Source of the DNA: Galaxea fascicularis | Lineage: Eukaryota > Cnidaria > Anthozoa > Scleractinia > Euphylliidae | Assembly: GCA_948470475.1 (NCBI GenBank) | Contig: OX419341.1 | Location: forward strand, 6,566,853-6,630,852 | DNA length: 64,000 nt | Direction of reading: 5' to 3' | Shown: positions 34,904-43,783 of the stretch, one piece after another | How the letters are laid out: the number at the start of each line of letters is the position of its first letter | Position numbering within the stretch: position 1 is the first letter of the stretch | Made by a program: the position numbers and the translations under genes | The notes under the pieces: generated by a model | Told to the model about the DNA's origin: nothing | The model's database searches: none | Seen by the model: only the letters and a program-made list of their open reading frames with translations

Positions 34904-36550
34904 ATGGAAATAGGTGAATCTCTCAACTCGTCTACGAACTCCAGTTCGGAGCTCTATATTTGCGCTCATTCACCAAATTTAAGGTGGGATGAGAAAAGCG
35001 TTATCTCTTCCTGGATTTTAGTCGCCGTTGTATTTATTGTGTCTCCTCTTGCTACGATTTTAAACGTATTAGTGGTCATAGCTGTAAAACAAAAGGAGAA
35101 ATTACAAACCCGTTCTAACGCTCTGTTGTCAAGCATGGCCGTGGCGGATCTTTTAATGGGAGCTGTGTCGATGCCGTTATTCGCAACCGTCCAAATTCTT
35201 CGAATCAAACAGGCTTCCTTTGAGGTTATTTGTAAGCTCGATTTAGTTTATATACACTTAACATCGATCTTTACCTTTTCGTCTATATACCACGTAACTT
35301 TCATCGCCTGGGAAAGATACGTCGCAGTGCGAAAGTGGATAGACTACAAGGTTATCGTCTCAGAACACCGTATAAGGAACCTTAGGATAACAGCTTGGCT
35401 CTTCGCGATGATTCCTTTTGTTATAATGATGGCGATCGGAGTGGATAACGACACCGCGGATAAATGCTACATTGCAACAGCCGTTTGGATGACACTTTGT
35501 CTAATAACTATCGTACTTTTCTATTTTATAGTTTACCTCGGACTAAGGAGTCACAGAAACAAAATCGACCAAGGCATTGGCATAACGAGAGCAAAACTCG
35601 AGTCCAAAGTTGCTAAGACAACTAGCTTGGTTACTGCTGCCCTGTTTTTGTCATTTGTCCCTGGTGTTATTCTTGGAGTCGTTATCAAGCTTTTCCCAAA
35701 CCTTCGTAAGAAATCACTTTTTAGGGTGACGGCCTTACTCATGATGTTAAACTCACTCTTGAATCCTTTGATTTACTTTTACACAAACCGTCGATTTAGG
35801 AGTGCCATATTAGAGCTTTTAAAAATAAGAAAACCTCGAGAACCGCAACCTTTATCGCGACCTCTAAGAAGGAAAAAAGTTTTCGCTTCTTCGAAATTTG
35901 TCGATCGACCGGCTGAGGAGCTCAAGAAACGTGATCGCTTGACAAGATCAGCATCTTTCGACACAGTCTTCGGCTTAGATTTTCTTCGTCCATTACCTTG
36001 TGAGTTCAATTTGAAAAAGTCTATTCAAGTTCCACCTCGCTCAAAACGCAGAAGCTCATATGTTATTTCAGGGCGGAATCAACCATCGTCCTACCGGATT
36101 ACAGCTGCAAGGGGTGAACATTGGATGAGCAAAAATGACTACAAATACCGCGGCACTGACGTGGAGGAGCTCGAAATCCAGAATAAACATTCTTATTTCG
36201 CGAGACCAGCATTCACAGACCAAGCCATTAATTTAGATCGTGGTCATCGAGGATCTCGTGGGATAACGAGGATGAGTTCCTTGTCGGGGAGAAGATCCAT
36301 GCCATCTCATGAAAACATTGGTAGTTCTTGGCACAGTTCAAGTAAGCGGAAAGAACGCCTGCCTGTACGGGAAAGAGCAACAATTTATTCTGAAAGCAGT
36401 ACACGTGGAACGAGGTCAATAGACCACAAAATCGTAGGGGTGAAAACCAAAAATAAACGTTGTTGCTTGACAGCGTCTTACTATCCAGCTGTGGTTCAAG
36501 GGCGTGGTCATGGAAGACCTCGTGAAATAACAAGGACGAAAACCTTGTGA
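34904..36550 (+). CDS. intronless class A (rhodopsin-like) G-protein-coupled receptor, orphan
   Basis: This encodes a 548-residue seven-transmembrane receptor in the plasma membrane; the ligand is unknown. The N-terminus has NSS glycosylation sites. Helix 1 has N54 (LNVLVV). Helix 2 has the MAVADLL motif with D82. C110 at the top of helix 3 can pair with C188 in the second loop. The helix 3 end is ERY (137-139) rather than DRY. W165 marks helix 4. Helix 6 has P253, but the usual Trp two residues before is Phe251, so the CWxP switch is altered. Helix 7 ends NPLIY (287-291). The tail from about residue 305 is unusually long (over 240 residues), very basic and Ser/Arg-rich, and contains a tandem duplication. 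The start was chosen at 34904 because helix 1 follows about 35 residues later. The receptor resembles amine or adenosine receptors in general plan only. Many cnidarian GPCR genes are likewise single-exon. Confidence 0.88.
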   Translation: MEIGESLNSSTNSSSELYICAHSPNLRWDEKSVISSWILVAVVFIVSPLATILNVLVVIAVKQKEKLQTRSNALLSSMAVADLLMGAVSMPLFATVQILRIKQASFEVICKLDLVYIHLTSIFTFSSIYHVTFIAWERYVAVRKWIDYKVIVSEHRIRNLRITAWLFAMIPFVIMMAIGVDNDTADKCYIATAVWMTLCLITIVLFYFIVYLGLRSHRNKIDQGIGITRAKLESKVAKTTSLVTAALFLSFVPGVILGVVIKLFPNLRKKSLFRVTALLMMLNSLLNPLIYFYTNRRFRSAILELLKIRKPREPQPLSRPLRRKKVFASSKFVDRPAEELKKRDRLTRSASFDTVFGLDFLRPLPCEFNLKKSIQVPPRSKRRSSYVISGRNQPSSYRITAARGEHWMSKNDYKYRGTDVEELEIQNKHSYFARPAFTDQAINLDRGHRGSRGITRMSSLSGRRSMPSHENIGSSWHSSSKRKERLPVRERATIYSESSTRGTRSIDHKIVGVKTKNKRCCLTASYYPAVVQGRGHGRPREITRTKTL

Positions 36551-36733
36551 GTGAAAATATAAATGCCATCTTATGCAAACATTGCAGGCAGTTCTTGGTA
36601 CAAGACGCTTGCCCATCGTGAAAAGAGGTGCAACAATCTATTCCGAAAGCAGTCGACGTGGAACGAAGTCAAAAGACCACAAAGTCTCAGAGATGAAAAA
36701 AGAAAATAAACGCACTGGTTTGGCAAGATCAGG
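36130..36733 (+). repeat. 264-bp tandem duplication in the GPCR tail and 3' flank
   Basis: The segment from about 36130 repeats with a period of 264 bases, for example CGTGGTCATCG at 36239 and CGTGGTCATGG at 36503. There are about 2.25 copies. The GPCR stop codon (TGA, 36548) lies inside the second copy where the first copy reads TCG. The third, partial copy ends where a MITE begins at 36731. Confidence 0.8.
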
Positions 36734-36907
36734 GCCCTGTTTCTCGAAAGTCCCGAAAACTTTTCGGACCCAAAAAGCCATTGCTACAACTGCGATCTGC
36801 TTATTCTTAGAAGGTGGTCTGTTTTTTCCAACTATGATTTCACAATATTAGGCAGCACTAATTTGGCACCCGAAATAAGTCCGAAAAGTTTCAAGGAGTT
36901 TCGAGAG
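36731..36907. mobile_element. partial MITE with GGGCCCTGTTTCTCGAAAG end
   Basis: The left end GGGCCCTGTTTCTCGAAAG and the inner CCGAAAACTTTTCGGACC resemble the termini of the 30678-30891 element. On the right only CCGAAAAGTTTC and GTTTCGAGAG remain of the inverted end, so this copy is incomplete. It interrupts the last GPCR tail repeat. Confidence 0.55.
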
Positions 36908-36911
36908 TTAA

Positions 36912-37294
36912 AGGGGCTGTTGTCGCGCTATTTTAGCATCTTTTCAAAGCTCAAAATATATCTTGCCGTAGATTGAGATCCAAAAATAATGGTCTAGTTT
37001 TGTTATTTAAGTCTATTATGACACTAAAACTGTTTCCTGTCCTCTGTTGCCACCAATGCTGCAAGGATGGAAATAGGTTGAAACTTGAAAAGGTTGGGCC
37101 AACTTTTTCAAGTTTTGATGCTATGTCGACAAAAAACATCAAACACCTTATTATGGATTGCTCTCTTTGATAAAATTAATTTGATATCCACCTCATAGTT
37201 TATCAGGAACATTGCTTGTGTAAATAAAAGCTCCAAGTAACGGTTTTTGGAAAGAACTGACCCAAAATAACAAAATCGTCGTGACGTAGTCCCT
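36912..37294. mobile_element. TTAA-flanked MITE, copy 2
   Basis: The element is bounded by TTAA at 36908-36911 and 37295-37298. The left end AGGGGCTGTTGTCGCG matches the inverted right end CGTCGTGACGTAGTCCCT. The interior matches 31790-32162. Confidence 0.7.
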
Positions 37295-37627
37295 TTAAAC
37301 GCACGCCAGCATCCAACAATCCCGGCAGCCGTGGTTTTACGTAGTAATTGAGGACTACGTCAGGTTGAAGACCATAATAATGACCTCCGATGCTGTCCAT
37401 TGAAAGCAAAGCGACTCCAGCAATCTAGTGGGAAATTCAGAGGTGATCAACTTTACGCAGATGACGTTCACTGAGATTACACCATTTCACGGCCAAATCG
37501 CGGGATAATGTTAGTAATGACATTAAAATTAGGGCCGAAAAAGGCGCCTCAGAAGAAGACGAAGAAGTTCAGTTCTCTCTAAAATCACGCCCAGTTGAAG
37601 GCGTTTGTTCTTCTAGCCTGTATGGAG

Positions 37628-37793
37628 TGTTTTCACTCACGTGACTATCAGCCATATTGGTTTACTGAAACAAAAGCTTTTTACATAAAAATTGAATGCA
37701 ATTCCCAGAGGTTTAGTTTGGGACACCAACATGGCCACCGATTCTTTGTTTTGGGACACCAACATGGACGCCGTGACGTCATGTGAAAATTGC
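37628..37793. mobile_element. short MITE with GTTTTCACTCACGTGAC ends
   Basis: The left end GTTTTCACTCACGTGAC is the approximate inverse of the right end GTGACGTCATGTGAAAA. Inside, GGGACACCAACATGG occurs twice in tandem. It is non-coding. Confidence 0.6.
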
Positions 37794-38638
37794 GTTCGTT
37801 TCGGCCGATCGCCCAGGAAAGCCCATAAATCATCCCAGTGCTGTTAAGGCTGGTTTTCACTAGCGCATAAGCACAAGCATAAACATAAGCACAAGCGCTC
37901 GCATAAAATCATAAGAAGAACGAGTCCACTTATTTGTCTCATGCTGTTTCCACGAGTAAATGAAATAAATAAATAGTTTATTCAAACCTATTGAAGTCTT
38001 AGCAACTGAATTACAGGTTCAGTGCGCTAGACTTCAATACACTACACATAGCAATAATAATTTATCTGGGCTTAAACTTGATTGTTACAAATTTCCTAAA
38101 TCTATCAGTCCTGGCGGGGAGAAGACGATGCTGACTACCAGATCTAAGCGAGTAATGAGCAAATATATCTATTAATCTGCTGCTTATTAGGGGTACAAGG
38201 GATGATCTGGTACAATGTTCGCGATGAAGCGAGTGCACAATAAGTTGCTTCTCACGGCAAGAGTAGAAAGGCCTGCGCTAGCACTGAAGTGCTACTTCAT
38301 AACGAACACCAGGCCAGATTATAGACAACACCCTATGCTGGACATTTTCCAGGGCTGCAGACAGGTACTGTGGAAGCCCTGCATACACCACAGCGGCATA
38401 TTCAGTGACAGATCTTATCAGACTACAATAGATGGTAATTATATCTGAAGGTGGGGCACCACATTTTTTAAGCTGTCTAAGGGCATATAATCTCTTGCTG
38501 GCCCTCTTCACTACATAGTCACAGTGCGCAACCCAGGTAAGATCTTCAAACACGAAAACACCGAGCAATTTAAAAGATGATACTTGCTCGATCTGAGATC
38601 CACCCACCACGATGGGACGCGGCACACAACTATTGTAT

Positions 38639-39133
38639 ACAGGCATCAAGAGTTTCAGTTTCCTTTGTGCAACGTAGTGCATTATGGGACATGACCACCA
38701 AGTCTTGAATGGCAGTCATATCCTTGTCTCCTTTTGGTGAATATTTGTATTGTTTGGCAGTTAGTTCCAATATTCGCGTAAAAGGGAGACAAAATGAAAA
38801 GGGAAAATAATCTGATATGACTGCCATTCGAGAGCTGGTGCTCACTTTCTGTTCCACAATGTGCTGCGTCCCACAAAGGAAATTAGGGACCTTTAGATTT
38901 GAGTACGAGTACGAGATCAAGTACGAGTACGAATTTTTAATTTCAAACCCGTCACCTCCTCTGAACCCTCACTCTTCCTTGTTACTTACCAGGAGATCCT
39001 GAGATTGTAGAAACAAGATTTGTGTCGCTAGTGATCATCTAAAGCACGCGAACAGGATTTGAAAAGTCGTACTCTTATTCGATCTCGTACTCAAATCCCA
39101 GTAAAGGTCCCTATTGAAACTCTTGATGCCTGT
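38639..39133. mobile_element. palindromic element inserted in the LINE fragment
   Basis: The outer ends ACAGGCATCAAGAGTTTCA (38639-38657) and its reverse complement (39115-39133) are exact. The arms extend inward, for example CCTTTGTGCAACGTAGTGC on the left against GTGCTGCGTCCCACAAAGG on the right. The right arm is broken by another MITE at 38886-39111. Confidence 0.75.
38886..39111. mobile_element. innermost MITE with GGGACCTTTA ends and TA duplication
   Basis: The ends are GGGACCTTTA and TAAAGGTCCC. The sequence TA flanks both sides (38884-38885 and 39112-39113), which suits Tc1/mariner-type insertion. Inside are tandem GAGTACGAG units on the left and the inverted CTCGTACTC on the right. 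Confidence 0.75.
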
Positions 39134-40611
39134 ATTGAAGAAAGCCAAGAGTCATGGTCTTGCATTTGCGCGGGTTGACCTTCATGTCGTTATTTACAGC
39201 GAAAGAATGGATGTCATCTACGATATGATTTAACTGAGATGGAGAGTTCCGCGGAACAATCTCCATCACAGTCAAATCTTCAACGTATTTCGCACGTGGG
39301 CACCAGGATGTTACGAGGTCATTTACCATGACCGCGAGGATGACCGGGCCTCTCGATAACGGGCCTCTCGGTAACGGGCTCGACATAAGCATAAGTACAA
39401 GGAAAGCGAAACTGTTCGCTTTTCTTGTGCTTATTCTTACGTCGAGCGCGTTACTGGTGAAATAAGACGGTTCATTCTTCTTATGTTTCTGCTTATGCTT
39501 ATGCCGCTGCTGTTTTCATTTGCACTTTTGCTTATGCGCTTGTGAAAACCAGCCTTAACGATAACCTGACCCAAATATATGAACGTGCACTTGTGCCAAG
39601 CGAAGATTACCTCAGCTCTCTCGAGAAGAGAAAACTGAGCTTGAATTGAGAGCTTTGGAAACAAATACATGTAATGTCCAAGGACGGATATCCGCGCGTT
39701 TTTATAGCTTTGTGGGATGTTACTGACGACTTTCATCGAAGTTTGTTCGCTCGTTAGGTGTTAAAAAATAGTCTCGTATTGCTGGAATTGTCTTAATTCC
39801 ATACAAGTTCAATTCACCACTTTCACATTTCTCATAATTGTGCATAAACATTGTTTTCAATTCCTCGATCTGTGGAAGTGAATACAAACTACCCAAAGTG
39901 CATTGCGTACTCCGACATATTTTTTACTGGGGACATCGCTTGTTATCTGCAAACCATCAAATGTTATTGACTAATGCAAGTGATCAAATACTGAGAATAC
40001 TGTTCGTAATAGTTTGGAAACGTGTGTTTAATAGCGATAAAAACATTATTTACAATGATAATAAGTTAACGCCTTCTTCAACCTATCAATAAATACTTTT
40101 CAACTTCACAAAAAACGCAGTCAGTGGGTTTACGTCTTCCTATTAGGTCTTCAAGTAACAACGCAGACGACTGCGTGACTACGGTAACGTTTGCCTATGT
40201 CATGCAAACTTCTGTATTTACTGACCAAAATGATTACTCCTTTCTATTTAAACTAAATTAATAGTTAATTCAATTAAATACGTGTATGTTAAACAATATA
40301 TTTCTCTAAAATAATAAAGATAGAATTTCCGAAGTTGTTATTCACAAGAACTTAAGAATAATTGTACTAATAATTATTGTTGATGTCAACAATTTCACAA
40401 AGCGTGGAAACCAGAGGTATTCTTTTACACGCTTTCGCGAAGAGGTGCAACGCGAGGACAAAAAAAACTGGTATTAATAACCAAAAAGTATTAAGGGAAA
40501 AAGTAAAAAAAAAAAAAAAAAAAGAAAAAAAATTAAACAAACAAACGAACAATTTAAATTCTAAATCAAGGCCTCGCTCAGCCCTTAGCGAACGCGTAAC
40601 AAAAACCTCTG

Positions 40612-40806
40612 GCGCAGACTGCAAGCAACTGGAACGGATTGGAACGAACGCGATATGCGAGCAACGAAGCCGCAAGCCGGTAGTTTCGTGGGCGCCAGTG
40701 ACACTCGTAACAGGCGCCCACGAAACTACCGGCTCGCGGATTCCCCGCTCGTATATCACGTTCGTTCCACAGATTTTAGAGCCAAAGAGAGACTGCTCAC
40801 AGTCCA
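40612..40806. mobile_element. hairpin MITE, copy 1 (GGAACGAACGCGATAT family)
   Basis: The arms GGAACGAACGCGATATGCGAG and CTCGTATATCACGTTCGTTCC face each other around a central CGGTAGTTTCGTGGGCGCC and its exact inverse. The same element is found at 63027-63198. Confidence 0.8.
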
Positions 40807-41325
40807 TCTCTGGTGTTGAGTATGAGTTTTACAAACAAATTTCACAGTATCAAGACACATGATTAGGGGTTAAAAATAGCAAACAGTAGAAACACAGTCT
40901 GCATAGAGCGACTCAACATGTAGTTGATCATTAAACGTTTTACCCTCGCCACGTTGCTTTGGTGGAGAAAGCTAAATAGTTAAAAGAATAACTGAAAAGA
41001 ACGCTAAATAAATAATACAACATTTGCAGATTCTGTACGAGCCCTGCTTACAGTAATTAAACTAGAATGATTTACCTATAAATGAGCACTTTAGGCTCAA
41101 AACGACTCCTACATTTTCAGGTTAAAAACGCGCTCCGAGGTCACTATTTTTAGCATCTCTTTACGGCGCATGGATCTTGAAAATTCAGAATCCGAAAATT
41201 TGACCTCTCCAACTCTCTGATGAAGGTTTTGGGATCCTGTTTTCTCTCAACTTGCTTCCAGGTTCAATCACCACAGTATTAAATGACTGGCAATTTTCAG
41301 ATTACTACCGTACGTAGAGGAGCAC

Positions 41326-41503
41326 AATAGGCCATTTCCGAGTTCATGTCTGCCTCCTCTTCAAAGCGAGTCTAAGTGCGAAGTTTTTGTGATGGTAATT
41401 AGTTCTAATTTACATATGAATGAAAACTAATTTTCATAACAAAAACTTCGCACTTAGACTCGCTTTGAAGAGGAGGCAGACATGAACTCGGAAATGGCCT
41501 ATT
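41326..41503. mobile_element. MITE with perfect 65-bp inverted arms
   Basis: The arm 41326-41390 begins AATAGGCCATTTCCGAG. The arm 41439-41503 is its exact reverse complement over 65 bases. A 48-bp AT-rich loop lies between them. There is no coding sequence. The lack of any mismatch suggests a young insertion or gene conversion between the arms. Confidence 0.9.
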
Positions 41504-42654
41504 CATTTTTTGTGACTCTACAAATGCTTCACACAACATTTTGGATCTTACATTCTGTGATTTTCAGTACGATGTAGATCCATTTAAACAGTTAACGATC
41601 GACATGTACCCCAAATTTACAGACAGAAAATAAATCTTGAGCAAACGTTTCAACCGATAATTATTGCAAATTTAGAAGGACTCGGTGGCGCTGGATAAAT
41701 AATGAATTAAAAGTACCAGTTAATAAAATGCGTCTGTCTTTTGGCATACAGTAATAATTACTGTATCTTCTGAGAATTGAAACTAAACAGAATACTTCTT
41801 AAAACTGACATGAATTATGTGTAAAAAATCCGTACAGTAACTAACATTTCTTGGCCGACCAGAATTAAAAGATGCTTCTATGCAATCACAATCCACAATC
41901 CCAATAAAGACTGTAGGTGGCATGTAATATTACTTCTCTTGCCAAAATCACTAAAACATACATTGTACTCTGTACGACTGACAACCATGAAGAAAATGAT
42001 TGCTTGAGCTAAAATGTCTCACCTCTTCATCGTGTCTTTCAGGCCCGTAGCAAGGGTAAAATAACTAAGGGGAGGGGGGGGGGTGGCGGCGGCCTGGTAA
42101 GACGACAACGGTAAGGGGAACATCAAACCAGTTGGTTTAATAAGCAAAACGTTAACTCTGCACATGCATCACACTTTTTGATACATTTATCCATAATTTA
42201 ACGTTTCATGGGGGACAAAAACACCCGGCTACGAATTTTTCGTTTTGTTCTTAAACTTGAAACCGTTCCTTATAATTTGACTGCGGGAGAATTTACTAAC
42301 AATTTAGCGAGTTGGGAGAAAAACGATGAAGTTTTGAAACAACGCAAATTCAATTTATACATGGTGTTATCGCTACCCTCACCGCCGTGGTATCTTTCGG
42401 TATATTTTGATAAAATTATTTTTTAACTTCCAGAAATTCTGGGGGCCCCTGCCCACCCCCCCCCTGCTACAGGCCTGCTGAAACATTGAGACACTTTTGA
42501 GTTCTTTAAGAAGATCAGAGCGGTGGGAAATTAATTATGGTTGCTAAAGTTTGGGGGAAAAGGATTAATACATTAAGTACTAACAGTTAATAGCCCAACC
42601 ATCGAGTGGAACTCTTTTCTGTTGTCTGTTATGATCTTAGACCCTAATATCGGA

Positions 42655-42815
42655 GTGAATATTCTCCACACTGGTCTCCATACATTTTATATGGCGATGA
42701 AGAGGAGAATTTGTTAAACAATCAACACCTTCATTACTTGTTGTTCACTTCCTTTTTTCTCGGAACCTTTACGATTGATTGAGCAGTGTTACTATTATAA
42801 TTGGTCACTCTTAGG
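42655..42815. repeat. dispersed repeat shared with 62525-62690
   Basis: Both copies contain ATATTCTCCA, CTGTTCTCCATACATTTT-like sequence, a GATGAGGA segment, and AGCAGTGTTACTAT at the far end. The class is unknown. Confidence 0.6.
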
Positions 42816-42894
42816 GGGTTAAGGGTTATAGTCTGTGTGGCTAACATCTTGAGTTGTAGCCTGCATCACTGGCGTATACTTAGTCCAGTTAGTA

Positions 42895-43128
42895 GAGAGA
42901 TTAAGCATGACGTTTACGCCAAACGGCAAACGTCGGAGTGCAATTAGGATTTTGCCAAAAATGTAAGAACCCTGCTTGATATTAGCACATTTGTGTCTTG
43001 TTAGCTCCAGAAATCAAGCAACTTCTCAAAGGAACGAGACAAGTTAAAATGAGAGAATTTTCACGCTTTCATGATGAGCAGGGGCTGCCGTTTGCCGTTG
43101 GCCGTAAACGTCATGCTTAATCTCTCTT
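42895..43128. mobile_element. MITE with AGAGAGATTAAGCATGACG ends
   Basis: The left end AGAGAGATTAAGCATGACG, followed by TTTACGCCAAACGG, is inverted at the right as CCGTTGGCCGTAAACG and TCATGCTTAATCTCTCT. The arms are about 37 bases long with one difference in spacing. It abuts the next element. Confidence 0.8.
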
Positions 43129-43290
43129 GTAACGTCTGCGAAGCAGCGCCAAATTCCTTGTTCTCATGTCCTGTGTACCAGAATTTGAGTACACTCTATG
43201 ATTGGCCCGCCAACAAAAGGCTATTGTTGACAGGCCAGTCATAGCGTGTACTCAAGTTCTGGTACTTGGCGCTGCTTCGCAGACGTTACT
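43129..43290. mobile_element. palindromic MITE with GTAACGTCTGCGAAGCAGCG ends
   Basis: The left arm starts GTAACGTCTGCGAAGCAGCG. The right arm ends with the exact inverse, and inner segments around TACCAGAATTTGAGTACAC pair with GTGTACTCAAGTTCTGGTA. The two arms cover most of the element. Confidence 0.85.
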
Positions 43291-43783
43291 AACCGGGGTT
43301 AGTTTACGTCTACGACGAAGGCTACTTGAGTTGTGGCTATAAAATTATCATTAGAGGCTACCAAACCGAAATTTCCTTCCGTAGTTATTGCTAAAATTTG
43401 AATTTATTATATAATTTACTAGGTAGTTTAATGCCTACGCATAACTTTTGAGTTTGTGATTTGAACTTTGATCCAAAAGTATGAGCACACGTTACTGAGT
43501 GTATATTTCTTGTACCCGACAGTCCATAAGGTAAGGATTGTGTATGAAATCCAAAAGCGCAATCATTCAAAAGTGATCTTTACTGCGGCACCTTTCAAAA
43601 TATGTGTGCTCTGAAAAAAGTTCTTTCATTGTACTACATACAGTGTGGAGTGTTGGATCTGAAGGTAAAATCTTAAGGGATAGACCTTCTAAGCAGCATG
43701 GTTCTGGGAAGCTTTTAGGTACATTGTACGAATTGTCTTCGTATTTGTTTGGTTTCTTGGGTCTGGAATACAGAGCTTCTAAC

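Larger units (their letters stand above)
37966..39370 (-). mobile_element. decayed LINE fragment inside the TTAA element
   Basis: Reading the minus strand, 39392-39111 encodes part of a reverse transcriptase (VMVNDLVTSW, then AKYVEDLTV, where the catalytic YVDD has become YVED, then NPRKCKTM). After an insertion, 38680-38278 continues with QVSSFKLLGVFV and SVTEYAAVVYAGL. The 3' end is A-rich, near 37966. The fragment is 5'-truncated, split by the insertion, and catalytically dead. Confidence 0.75.
37848..39554. mobile_element. TTAA-flanked TIR element hosting nested insertions
   Basis: The ends are GGCTGGTTTTCACTAGCGC and the inverted GCGCTTGTGAAAACCAGCC. TTAA lies at 37844-37847 and 39555-39558, giving a clear target duplication. 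The arms continue inward with AGCATAAG-type repeats. Most of the interior is a decayed LINE fragment. Confidence 0.8.
39559..43783. other. gene-free, transposon-rich stretch between GPCR region and RSBN1
   Basis: I find no supported gene here. The stretch contains four palindromic MITEs and one dispersed repeat, each listed separately. The remaining sequence is AT-rich with long A runs (for example 40505-40530). Confidence 0.5.
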
